Source: Actinocorallia longicatena
GTDB taxonomy: Bacteria > Actinomycetota > Actinomycetes > Streptosporangiales > Streptosporangiaceae
Direction: 5' to 3'
Assembly (NCBI RefSeq): GCF_039534125.1
Contig: NZ_BAAAUV010000005.1
Coordinates: 434,001 to 498,000, forward strand
DNA: 64,000 bases
The notes beneath the pieces are model-generated. The model was given only the letters and a program-made list of their open reading frames with translations, was not told where the DNA came from and made no database searches. This document shows, piece by piece, positions 16,717 to 24,646 of this stretch. Made by a program: the position numbers and the translations under genes. Numbering within the stretch: position 1 is the first letter of the stretch; the number at the start of each line of letters is the position of its first letter.

Positions 16717-17973
16717 TCAGACCGCGTCGAGCCGGACGACCGTGCCGGTGGTCCTGGCGTGCTCGGCGGCCCACACCACGCGATGGGTGGCGAGGCTGGT
16801 CGCGGCGTCGCTGGACAGCAGCGAGGGATCACCGGAGGCGACGGCCGCGAGGAAGGCCTCGGTGAGTGCCTCATCGCCGCCGCCATGGCCGTCGGCGGCC
16901 GAGGGGCCCGCCTCGGTGGCCGTGTCGACGACCTCCTCGGCGCCGGTCCGGAAGTCGGTGACGCGCAGCGTCCGGCCGTCGCCCTCGACGCAGCCGTGCG
17001 TGCCGAACAGCCGGGTCTTGCGATGCTCCATCGGGGTAAAGGCGGTCATCGTGAACGAGCAGGTGGCGCCGTCCGCGAACTCCATGCTGACGACCTGGTG
17101 GTCGAAGACGTCGTTGTCGCAGGCGTAGACGCAGCGGCCGTAGGGGCCGGTGCGCAGCGCCGCCAGCACGTCGTCCTCGGTGCGTCCGGCGGTGACGGCG
17201 CCGAGCGGCCAGAAGTGCCGCTCGGGATCGGACAGGCAGCCGAGGTACAGGCGCTTGGCGGAGTAGGGGCAGGAGGGCTCGAGCGGGCAGTCCAGGCAGC
17301 GGTCGGCGGCTCCCTCCGGGCGCTGCGACGGCGTGAAATGGGCCAGCCCGCCGAACGAGCTGACCCGGACGGGCGGCCGCCCGAACAGGTGGATCAGCCA
17401 GTCGATGTCATGGCAGGACTTGGTGAGCAGCATCGGCGCGGAGGTCTCCCGGCTGTTCCAGTTGCCGCGCACGAACGAGTGGGCCTGGTGCCACCAGCCG
17501 ACCGGCTCCAGGTGCTGGACGCTCACCAGCCGCCCGATCCGCCCTTCGTCCAGCAGCCGCTTCAGGGCACGGGTGTAGACGGTGTACCGCAGCACGTGAC
17601 AGACCGCGAGGATGATGCCGTTGCGCTCGGCGGCCTCCGCGATCGGGGCGGCCTCGGCGTCGCTGGTCGCCATCGGCTTCTCCAGCAGGAGGTGGTAGCC
17701 CTGATCGGCCAGCCGCACCGCGGGTTCGAGGTGCATCCGGTCCTGCGTCGCGATGATCGCCGCGTCGGCGAGCCGTCCCGCACCGGCCAGCTCGGCCCAG
17801 CCGGTGAAGACCCGCTCGGGCGGGAGCCCGAACTCGGCGGCGGCGCTCTCGCGCCGGTGCCGGTCGGGCTCGGCCACCGCCACGACCCGCCCGGCGCCGG
17901 AGGCGACCGCGTGCCGTGCGTAGGTCTGGCCGCGCAGTCCGGCGCCGACGACGGCCAGGCTCACCCGGGACAT
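16717..17973 (-). CDS. Gfo/Idh/MocA-family oxidoreductase with cysteine-rich insertion
   Basis: This 418-residue protein has a Rossmann N-terminus (VSLAVVGAGLRGQTYARHA), the LEKPMA motif and a C-terminal dehydrogenase domain. The start ATG 17973 is preceded by GGAAGGA. Unusual for the family is a cluster CLDCPLEPSCPYSAKRLYLGC at about residues 230-252, with a further CVYACDND, which looks able to bind a metal or form a redox site. It is divergent from a ROK repressor, which suggests control by a sugar or amino-sugar. The substrate is unknown. Confidence 0.82.
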   Translation of the reverse strand: MSRVSLAVVGAGLRGQTYARHAVASGAGRVVAVAEPDRHRRESAAAEFGLPPERVFTGWAELAGAGRLADAAIIATQDRMHLEPAVRLADQGYHLLLEKPMATSDAEAAPIAEAAERNGIILAVCHVLRYTVYTRALKRLLDEGRIGRLVSVQHLEPVGWWHQAHSFVRGNWNSRETSAPMLLTKSCHDIDWLIHLFGRPPVRVSSFGGLAHFTPSQRPEGAADRCLDCPLEPSCPYSAKRLYLGCLSDPERHFWPLGAVTAGRTEDDVLAALRTGPYGRCVYACDNDVFDHQVVSMEFADGATCSFTMTAFTPMEHRKTRLFGTHGCVEGDGRTLRVTDFRTGAEEVVDTATEAGPSAADGHGGGDEALTEAFLAAVASGDPSLLSSDAATSLATHRVVWAAEHARTTGTVVRLDAV

Positions 17974-18046
17974 GGGATCCTTCCGGTTAGTTACACTGGA
18001 CTCCATCATTATTAGGCACGGCGACGCGGAATCTCAAGGGAGACCG
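17974..18046. promoter_or_regulatory. Divergent control region of the Gfo/Idh-ROK pair
   Basis: These 73 bases separate two divergent genes and are AT-richer than their surroundings (TTAGTTACACTGG, CATCATTATTAGG). Both promoters and the ROK binding site must lie here, but I cannot assign clear -35/-10 boxes or a convincing palindrome. Confidence 0.4.
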
Positions 18047-19189
18047 GTGACCGAAGATCTGGCCGGGGGCGACCTCTCCACGCTCCGGCACCTCAACGGC
18101 CTGGCGGTCATCGGGGTGCTGCGCGGGGGACCGGCGCTCACGCTGACCGAGCTGTCCAGGCGCACAGGACTGTCCCGGGCCTCGACCGAGGACGTGGTCC
18201 GCGAGCTGCGCGAACGCGGCTGGGTCGGCGAGGCGGAGCCGACCGCGGGGAGCGTGGGGCGTCCCGCCCGCCGCTACCGTTTCAGGGCCGACGCGGGCCG
18301 GGTCCTGGGCGTCGACGTCGGCGGTCACAAGATCCTCGCCCAGGTCGCCGACCTCGACGGCGCCGTGCTGCACACCCGCCGGGTCGCGGTCGGTCCCGGG
18401 CTGGGGCGCCGGGAGCGGCTGGCCGCCGTGGACGACGCCGTGAACGGGGTCCTGGCCGCCGCGGGCCGCGCACCTTCCACGATCTGGGCCTCGGGCGTGG
18501 CGACCACGGGCCTGGTCGACGGCGCGGGCCGGGTGACGCTCTCCGAGGCGCTGCCGGAATGGACCGGAGTGGACCTCGCGGCCCATCTGGGCCGCCTGGT
18601 CGAGGGCCCCGTCCTGGTCGAGAACGACTGCAGGCTGGCCGCGCTCGCCGAGTCCTGGACGGGCGTCGCACGCGATGCCGAGGACGTGGTGTTCCTCCTG
18701 GCGGGCCTGCGCACCGGCACCGGGCTGATCATCGGAGGCAGGCTCCACCGGGGCTTCGCCAACGCCGCGGGGGAGATCGGGGCGCTGCCCGCGGCGGGCT
18801 GGTCACGCGCCCGAAACCATCTGAAGGCCTGGACGGCCCCCGGAGCCGTCGCGGACGTCTTCGCCGCGGCGCGCTCGGGGGACCGTGAGGCGGCCGAGGC
18901 CGTCGATCGCTATGTACGTGATCTCGCGGTGGGAGCGTCGGCGCTGGTCCTGACCCTTGACCCGGAACTGGTCGTGATCGGCGGCGGGTTCTCCCGCTCG
19001 GCCGACCTGATCGTCGAACCGCTCCGGCGCGAGCTGGACCGCTGGTGCCTGCGCACGCCGGAGATCAGGGTCTCGGCGTTCGGCGACGAGGGGGTCGCCC
19101 TCGGCGCCGTCCGCCTGGCCCTCGGCCACGTCGAGTCGGCCCTGAACCGCAGGCCCCCTAGGGGAGCAGCAGCGGCCCGGGCGAGGTGA
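18047..19189 (+). CDS. ROK-family transcriptional repressor
   Basis: A 380-residue protein from GTG 18047 (AAGGGAGACC upstream). A winged helix (LTLTELSRRTGLSRASTEDVVREL) is followed by a ROK domain with GVDVGGHKILAQVADLDG, VENDCRLAALAE, LRTGTGLIIGGRLHRGFANAAGEIG and VVIGGGFSRS. The CxCGxxGCxE zinc motif of many ROK proteins is absent, so the sugar-binding site is probably altered. It is divergent from the Gfo/Idh gene and likely regulates it. Its last 32 bases overlap the convergent FG-GAP gene. Confidence 0.85.
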   Translation: MTEDLAGGDLSTLRHLNGLAVIGVLRGGPALTLTELSRRTGLSRASTEDVVRELRERGWVGEAEPTAGSVGRPARRYRFRADAGRVLGVDVGGHKILAQVADLDGAVLHTRRVAVGPGLGRRERLAAVDDAVNGVLAAAGRAPSTIWASGVATTGLVDGAGRVTLSEALPEWTGVDLAAHLGRLVEGPVLVENDCRLAALAESWTGVARDAEDVVFLLAGLRTGTGLIIGGRLHRGFANAAGEIGALPAAGWSRARNHLKAWTAPGAVADVFAAARSGDREAAEAVDRYVRDLAVGASALVLTLDPELVVIGGGFSRSADLIVEPLRRELDRWCLRTPEIRVSAFGDEGVALGAVRLALGHVESALNRRPPRGAAAARAR

Positions 19190-20396
19190 GGTTCCGGAGG
19201 CCCTTCGTGGTGATCCGGCCCTTGCGGTTGGCGAAGACGTAGAGCCTTCTGTTGCTGTTGACGACCAGTTCGGGACGGCGGTCGCCGCTGAGGTCGACCA
19301 GCGCGAGCGCCCTGCCGAAGCCGTCGCCGTCGGCGGGGGAGCCGGGCACGCCCCTGGTCGCCTTGGTGAGGACCTGGACGCTCCTGGTCCGCAGCCCCTT
19401 CCTGCCGCCGAACACGATGAGGACCATGCCGGAGTGCTTCCCGCGGACGCTCTCCTCGTGGTCGCTGACGACGAGGTCGGCGTAGCCGTCGCCGTTGACG
19501 TCACCGGCGGCCAGGGCGGAGCCGAACACGCCGCCCGCCGCGCCGGGAACGCCCGGCGTCCCCTGGTCGAAGCCCGTCGGCGCGGCGAGCCCGCCACGGT
19601 GGGAGAGCAGGACCTGGATCCTGGAGCCGCCGTCGGTTCCGCCGGCGAAGTCGTCGCGCCCGTCGCCGTTGAAATCGGCCGACCGGCCGTTCCAGGCGTT
19701 CTTCAGCCGGAGCGGCACGGGCGCGGACAGCCCCTTCCGCGTGCCCCTGAGCAGGAAGGACGCCCCGTCGTTGATCGAGCCGCGCAGGGCGATGAGGTCG
19801 TCCCTGCCGTCGCCGTCGAAGTCGCCTGCGGTGCCGCTGTAGAGGCCGTCCGCGGAGAGCTTCACGTCCTTCCACGCCCTGCCGCCGTTGGCGAAGACGC
19901 GGAAGCCGGTCCGGGAGGGCGCGACGAGGTCGGGCCTGCGGTCGCCGGAGAAGTCCCCGACGAGGAGCTGCGGGTAGCCGTCCGGGGGCAGCGCCCGCTT
20001 CACCGCGCGGGGGCCGAGGCCCTTCCTCGACCCGTAGAGGATCGCGAGGCCGGTGGAGCCGTCGCTGATCGCCAGGTCGGCGTAGCCGTCCCGGTCCAGG
20101 TCGGCGGCGGCCAGCGCCGTGCCGAACCCCCGTCCGAGCTTCAGCCGCTTCAGCCCCTTGCTGTCGCGCGTGATGCGCTGCGTCCGCTTTCCGTACAGCA
20201 CGGTCACCAGGCCGGGAGCGGCGGACTCCTCCGACAGGTCCTCGATCGGGGCGCCGACGACCAGGTCGCTGCGGCCGTCGCCGTTGAAGTCGTAGGGCTT
20301 CGCCGGACGCGGTGCGGCGGAGGCGGATCCGGGGAGGGCGGGGACGGTGACGGCGGCGGCCAGGGCCGCCGCCGTGAGGACGGTTCTTCTGCGCAT
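19158..20396 (-). CDS. Secreted FG-GAP (integrin-like beta-propeller) repeat protein
   Basis: This 412-residue protein has a signal peptide (RRTVLTAAALAAAVTVPALPGSASA) followed by six to seven FG-GAP/VCBS-type repeats. The blades show calcium-binding DxNGDGxxD motifs, for example DFNGDGRSDLVVGAP, DLDRDGYADLAISDG, DFDGDGRDDLIALRG, DFNGDGRDDFAGG and DVNGDGYADLVVSDH. Such propellers are extracellular and often bind ligands or substrates, but no catalytic domain is attached. It is monocistronic, ending inside the convergent ROK gene. Confidence 0.85.
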   Translation of the reverse strand: MRRRTVLTAAALAAAVTVPALPGSASAAPRPAKPYDFNGDGRSDLVVGAPIEDLSEESAAPGLVTVLYGKRTQRITRDSKGLKRLKLGRGFGTALAAADLDRDGYADLAISDGSTGLAILYGSRKGLGPRAVKRALPPDGYPQLLVGDFSGDRRPDLVAPSRTGFRVFANGGRAWKDVKLSADGLYSGTAGDFDGDGRDDLIALRGSINDGASFLLRGTRKGLSAPVPLRLKNAWNGRSADFNGDGRDDFAGGTDGGSRIQVLLSHRGGLAAPTGFDQGTPGVPGAAGGVFGSALAAGDVNGDGYADLVVSDHEESVRGKHSGMVLIVFGGRKGLRTRSVQVLTKATRGVPGSPADGDGFGRALALVDLSGDRRPELVVNSNRRLYVFANRKGRITTKGLRNLTSPGPLLLP

Positions 20397-20483
20397 GGAC
20401 GACCTGCGATCTGCGGCGGGGAATGGGTGCAGTCTTAGACGTCCGGTATGTGAGATTTGTTCGGAGGGGCCGCGCCTCCGGGA

Positions 20484-21806
20484 TCAGTTGGCGGCGAACA
20501 GGTCGTTGACCTCCTTGTTGGCCGCGGTCAACGCGGTCCGCGGGTCCTTCTGCCCCAGCCACACCGATTCCATGGCGGTCGCCACGATCTGGTTGATCTC
20601 GTCGCCGTAGTCGCTCACCGGAAGCAGGAAGGTGCCGTCCTTGGCGTCGGCCTCGTCGACGAACAGCTTCACGTCGCGGCCGGCCTTGGTGTGGGCGGCG
20701 AGCGCGCGGTCGGTGGCGGTGGTGATGGCCGGGAAGACGACGGCCTTGTCGGCGACGATGTTCTGGCAGCCGGTCGAGCCGAGGAACTTCACCCACTTCC
20801 AGGCGGCGTCCTTGTGCTTCGTCCCGGCGTAGATGACGTCGGCGAGCCCGTTGAAGGCCGACTTGCGGCCCTGCGGCCCGGTCGGGAGCGGGGCGAAGGC
20901 GTACTTCTGCTTCTCCGAGCCGAGATAGGTATTGATCATCCAGGAGCCGGTGATGCCGAGGGCGCCCTTGCCCGAGTCGAGGACGGCGTCGATGCCGAGG
21001 GTGCTGGTCTTGTCGTAGGGGGCGGCGTAGCCCTTGTCCATCAGGGACTTGAACCAGGCGACGGTCTCCAGCAGCCGCGGATCGTCGTAGTAGTACTTCG
21101 TGCCGAACGGGTTCTTGTCGATGTAGGACCAGCCGTTGGAGACCGCCAGGTCGCCCCAGCCGTTCTGGCCCTGCGAGCCGTCGTTGAGCTCCGGCACGAT
21201 CCCGTAGGTCGCGATCCTGCTCTTGTCGAACCCGGGCTCGTCGCCGCGCTTGCCGTTCTTGTCGACGGTGAGCCTGGCCAGGGCCTTCTCGAACGTCCCT
21301 CCGTCGGCCGGGTTCCAGGTGAGGTCCGACAGATCGACCCCGGCCTTCCGGGCGAGCGCGGTGTTGTAGACGACCGCGATGGTGTCCCAGTCCTTGGGGA
21401 GGCCGTAGCGCTCGCCGTCCTTGACCCATGACTCGGCCAGCCCCGGACGGTACTGGGCCAGGTCGATCTTGTCGGCGTCAACCATCGGCTGGATGTCCAG
21501 CAGCTGGTCGTTCTTCACGAACTGCGGATAGTAGGAGGCCTGCATCGTGATGACGTCCGGTGCGCCGCCGGAGACCATCTGGGTCGTCAGGTTCTGCCAG
21601 TAGGTGTCCCAGGCCGCCTGCTGGATCTTGATGGTGACGCCGGGGTTGGCCGCGGTGAAGGCGTCGGCGCAGGCCTGGTAGGCGGGCTGCTGCACGTCGT
21701 CCCAGAGCCCGTAGGTGAGGGTGACCGAGCCGCTGTCGTCGGAGGCGTTCCCGCCGCACGCGGCGGCCAGCAGCACCGCGGCCACCGCCAAGATGGTCTT
21801 CTTCAC
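20484..21806 (-). CDS. Sugar ABC transporter substrate-binding lipoprotein (CUT1)
   Basis: A 440-residue extracellular solute-binding protein family 1 member. The start GTG 21806 gives the lipoprotein signal KKTILAVAAVLLAAACGG. The mature protein has FTAANPGVTIKIQQAAWDTYWQNL, GGAPDVITMQASYYPQFV, YGLPKDWDTIAVVYNT and GALGITGSWMI, all typical of oligosaccharide binders. It is third in a leftward unit after two permeases. No ATPase gene accompanies it, as is common in actinomycetes where one shared MsiK-type ATPase serves several CUT1 importers. Confidence 0.88.
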   Translation of the reverse strand: MKKTILAVAAVLLAAACGGNASDDSGSVTLTYGLWDDVQQPAYQACADAFTAANPGVTIKIQQAAWDTYWQNLTTQMVSGGAPDVITMQASYYPQFVKNDQLLDIQPMVDADKIDLAQYRPGLAESWVKDGERYGLPKDWDTIAVVYNTALARKAGVDLSDLTWNPADGGTFEKALARLTVDKNGKRGDEPGFDKSRIATYGIVPELNDGSQGQNGWGDLAVSNGWSYIDKNPFGTKYYYDDPRLLETVAWFKSLMDKGYAAPYDKTSTLGIDAVLDSGKGALGITGSWMINTYLGSEKQKYAFAPLPTGPQGRKSAFNGLADVIYAGTKHKDAAWKWVKFLGSTGCQNIVADKAVVFPAITTATDRALAAHTKAGRDVKLFVDEADAKDGTFLLPVSDYGDEINQIVATAMESVWLGQKDPRTALTAANKEVNDLFAAN

Positions 21807-21814
21807 TGAACTGC

Positions 21815-22690
21815 CTATCCCTTCAGGCCGGAGAACTGGATCGAGTCGACGAGGCGGCGGCCGAAGAAGACCACCAGGAGCAGGACGGGGATGACGGCGA
21901 GCACCGAGCCGGCCATGAGGCCGGTCCAGTCGGGCGCCGTGTTGGGGGACTGCTTGAGGAAGATGCCGAGCGCCGCGGTCAGCACCCGGGTGTTCTCGCC
22001 GGGGGCCACGAGCAGCGGCCACAGGTAGTCGTTCCAGGTCCAGACCGCGGTGGTCAGGGCCAGGGTGGACAGCGGGCCCTTCGACATCGGCAGCACGACC
22101 CGCCAGAAGATCGACCATCGGCTCGCGCCGTCGATGAGGGCGGCGTCCTCGACGTCGCGCGGGATGCCGAGGAAGAACTGGCGCAGGAAGAACACCGCGA
22201 ACGGCGTCATCAGCAGGTTGGGGGCGGCCAGGCCCTGGAAGGAGTTCAGCCAGCCCAGCTCCTTGACCAGCACGAAGTTCGGCAGCAGGGTGAAGATCGG
22301 CGGGATCATCAGGGCGCCGACGAACAAGCCGAACAGGGCGTCCCTGCCGCGGAAGCGCAGCCGGGCGAAGGCGTATCCGGCCATCGCGCAGACCAGGGTC
22401 TGCACGACGGTGACGAGCCCGGTGTAGACGACGGAGTTGCGCAGGTAGAGCAGGAAGTCGAGCTTGGCGCCCGAACCGCCCGCGGCCCGCGCGTCCTCCT
22501 GGCTCACCAGGCCGAGGACCCGCTTGAAGTTGATCGCCGTCGGGTGCTTCGGGAGCAGGCCCGCGCTGTCGGTGGGCAGGTCGGCGGCCGGGGTGATGGC
22601 CGTGCGGAACATCCAGTACAGCGGGAACAGGGACAGGACGAGGGCCAGGACCAGGCAGGCCCAGGACAGGGCGCGGCCGGCGGCCCTCAT
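21815..22690 (-). CDS. Sugar ABC transporter permease (MalG/CUT1 type)
   Basis: This 291-residue inner-membrane protein has six predicted helices and the EAA loop segment DVEDAALIDGASRWSIFWRVVLPMSKGPLSTLALTT that contacts the ATPase. The ATG at 22690 overlaps the stop of the other permease (ATGA). The extracytoplasmic stretch after the first helix (TAITPAADLPTDSAGLLPKHPTAINF) is typical of MalG-type subunits. It pairs with the upstream MalF-type permease and the downstream binding protein. Confidence 0.88.
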   Translation of the reverse strand: MRAAGRALSWACLVLALVLSLFPLYWMFRTAITPAADLPTDSAGLLPKHPTAINFKRVLGLVSQEDARAAGGSGAKLDFLLYLRNSVVYTGLVTVVQTLVCAMAGYAFARLRFRGRDALFGLFVGALMIPPIFTLLPNFVLVKELGWLNSFQGLAAPNLLMTPFAVFFLRQFFLGIPRDVEDAALIDGASRWSIFWRVVLPMSKGPLSTLALTTAVWTWNDYLWPLLVAPGENTRVLTAALGIFLKQSPNTAPDWTGLMAGSVLAVIPVLLLVVFFGRRLVDSIQFSGLKG

Positions 22691-23607
22691 GCGAGGTCCG
22701 AGGTGCTGGCGCGCAGCAGGCGCATCTGGAGGAAGGTGAGGGAGCCGAGGATGACGACCAGGCTGAGCGCGAGGGCCGAGGCGTAGCCCATCTTGAAGTG
22801 GGTGAAGGCCTCCTCGTAGATGTAGTAGTAGACCACCCGGGTGGCGTTGACGGGCCGTCCCTGGGTGGTGACGGCGACGACGTCGAAGAGCTGGAAGGAG
22901 TCGATCAGCGACACGACCATGACGAACGCGAGGATCGGCCGCATCAGAGGCAGGGTGATGCGCAGGAAGGTCCGCAGCTCCCCGGAGCCGTCGATGGCCG
23001 CGGCCTCGTAGGTCGTCCTGGGGATCAGGAGCATCCCGGCGTAGAGCAGCAGGGCGGTGTAGCCCGTCCCGCTCCAGGCGCTGATGACCCCGACGGTCGG
23101 CAACGCGAGGTCGGGCGAGGTGAGGAAGCCCTGGTTGTCGAGTCCGGCGCCGGTCAGCAGGTGGTTGACGAACCCGAGGTTGGCGTCCAGGAGCCACATC
23201 CACAGCAGCCCGGTCGTGACGTTCGGGACCAGCCACGGGACGACCACGAGCGAGCGCAGCACCAGGGAGCGCGTCAGCCGGTGCAGCAGGGTGGCCAGCA
23301 GCAGCCCGCCGCCGATCTGGATGCCGATGTTGATGACGACGAACGCGGCGGTCACCTTGAGCGAGTTCCAGAAGAGCGGGTCGTGGACGAGCTCCCGGTA
23401 GTTGTCCAGGCCGACGTACTCGGGGTCGGAGAGCAGGTTCCAGTCGGTGAGGGAGAACCAGGCGCCGCGCACCGCCGGGTAGACGTAGAAGATTCCGAAG
23501 CCGATGAGGGCGGGGGCCAGGAACGCGAGGGCCGTGCGGCCGTCGCCGCTCCCGCGTGCCCTGGCTCGCCCCACCCGTGCGGCGGGGCGGTTGAGTAGCG
23601 CCGTCAC
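22687..23607 (-). CDS. Sugar ABC transporter permease (MalF/UgpA-like, CUT1)
   Basis: A 306-residue membrane protein with six helices and the coupling segment TTYEAAAIDGSGELRTFLRITLPLMRPIL. The start is GTG 23607, directly behind a near-perfect ribosome binding site (AAGGAGGTCAG); the frame extends further upstream but would cross the promoter. It is the first gene of the CUT1 transport operon, whose promoter region also carries the CTTTCGAAAG palindrome. Confidence 0.87.
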   Translation of the reverse strand: MTALLNRPAARVGRARARGSGDGRTALAFLAPALIGFGIFYVYPAVRGAWFSLTDWNLLSDPEYVGLDNYRELVHDPLFWNSLKVTAAFVVINIGIQIGGGLLLATLLHRLTRSLVLRSLVVVPWLVPNVTTGLLWMWLLDANLGFVNHLLTGAGLDNQGFLTSPDLALPTVGVISAWSGTGYTALLLYAGMLLIPRTTYEAAAIDGSGELRTFLRITLPLMRPILAFVMVVSLIDSFQLFDVVAVTTQGRPVNATRVVYYYIYEEAFTHFKMGYASALALSLVVILGSLTFLQMRLLRASTSDLA

Positions 23608-23633
23608 CTGACCTCCTTGGGGGTTGTTGGGGG

Positions 23634-23722
23634 TAAATCTGGAGGGCTTTCGAAAGCTTGTCAAGGCTTATGGGAATGCGGAATCGAAAGTATTGACAAG
23701 TTAACGAAGGTCCTGACACCTT
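23634..23722. promoter_or_regulatory. Divergent promoters with a 12-bp palindrome and repeated CGAAAG boxes
   Basis: GCTTTCGAAAGC (23646-23657) is a perfect palindrome. Further CGAAAG boxes occur at 23685-23690 and inside the PfkB start (23734-23739). CTTGTCAA (23657-23664) and TTGACAAG (23693-23700) form an inverted repeat that supplies a TTGACA -35 box to each strand. Leftward, TTGACA (23664-23659) precedes AGATTT (23640-23635) by 18 bases, with the palindrome between them. Rightward, TTGACA (23693-23698) precedes CACCTT (23717-23722), six bases before the ATG. A LacI- or DeoR-type repressor could shut both operons. Confidence 0.55.
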
Positions 23723-23728
23723 CCCGAC

Positions 23729-24646
23729 ATGGCTTCGAAAGACTTCGACCTCCTCGTCGTCGGGGACGTCAATCCGGACGTGATCGTCTCGGGGGCGCCC
23801 CGTTCCCCCGCCTTCGGGCAGCGAGAGACGCTGGTCGACACGGGAGAGCTGACGCTCGGCGGCTCCGGCGCCATCACCGCCTGCGGGGCCGCCAGGCTCG
23901 GGCTCCGTACGGCCTTCGCCGGCCGGGTCGGGGCCGACGCCGCCGGGACCTTCGTGCTCGACGCCTTGGCCCGCGCGGGGGTCGACGTCTCCGCCTGCGT
24001 CGTGGACCGGACCGCGCCGACGGCGCTGACCGTCGTGCTCGTCGACGGCGACGACCGGGCGATCCTGACCGCGGCGGGCGTCCTCGACCGGCTGGAGCCC
24101 GCCGATGTCCCCTCCGCCCTGCTGGAGCGGGCCGCCCATGTCCATGTGGCGTCCTTCTTCCTCCAGCCGCGCCTGGCCGCGGGGCTGCCCGGCCTGCTCG
24201 CGGCGGCGCGGCGGGCGGGCGCGACCACCTCGCTCGACACCAACGACGATCCGTCCGGCCGATGGGAGGGGCTCGACAGGGTCCTGCCCGAGCTGGACGT
24301 GCTGCTCCCCAACGAGCGCGAGGCCCTGGCGATCGCCGGATCCGCCGACCTCGAAGCGGCGCTCCACGCGATCGCCGCGCGGGGTCCGCTGCCGGTCGTG
24401 AAGTGCGGGGGCGAGGGGGCGCTGACCCTCGCAGGCGGGGCGCCGCTGCGCGTTCCCGCCGCTCCGGTCGTCCCCGTCGACACCGTCGGCGCGGGGGACG
24501 GGTTCAACGCCGGATTCCTGGCCGCCCTGCGCCGCGGCCTGCCATTGGAGCAGTGCCTGGAGACCGCGGTCGCCTGCGGTTCGCTGTCCACCCGCGCCGC
24601 CGGGGGCACCGCGGCACAGCCGACCTGGGAGGAAGTCGCCCGATGA
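23729..24646 (+). CDS. PfkB-family carbohydrate kinase
   Basis: A 305-residue ribokinase-like enzyme. It has the N-terminal LLVVGDVNPDVIVSG, the LGGSGAITACGAARLG sugar-binding glycines and the family's C-terminal signature PVDTVGAGDGFNAGFLAALRRG with the catalytic Asp. It would phosphorylate the sugar released by the neighbouring GH4 enzyme. No ribosome binding site is visible and a promoter ends six bases before the ATG, so the mRNA is probably leaderless. It overlaps the GH4 gene by four bases. Confidence 0.85.
   Translation: MASKDFDLLVVGDVNPDVIVSGAPRSPAFGQRETLVDTGELTLGGSGAITACGAARLGLRTAFAGRVGADAAGTFVLDALARAGVDVSACVVDRTAPTALTVVLVDGDDRAILTAAGVLDRLEPADVPSALLERAAHVHVASFFLQPRLAAGLPGLLAAARRAGATTSLDTNDDPSGRWEGLDRVLPELDVLLPNEREALAIAGSADLEAALHAIAARGPLPVVKCGGEGALTLAGGAPLRVPAAPVVPVDTVGAGDGFNAGFLAALRRGLPLEQCLETAVACGSLSTRAAGGTAAQPTWEEVAR

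Noticed and set aside
23617..24642. Upstream extension of the GH4 gene frame through the PfkB gene
   Set aside because: The PfkB frame carries full family motifs. The GH4 domain begins at the ATG at 24643, which overlaps the PfkB stop.
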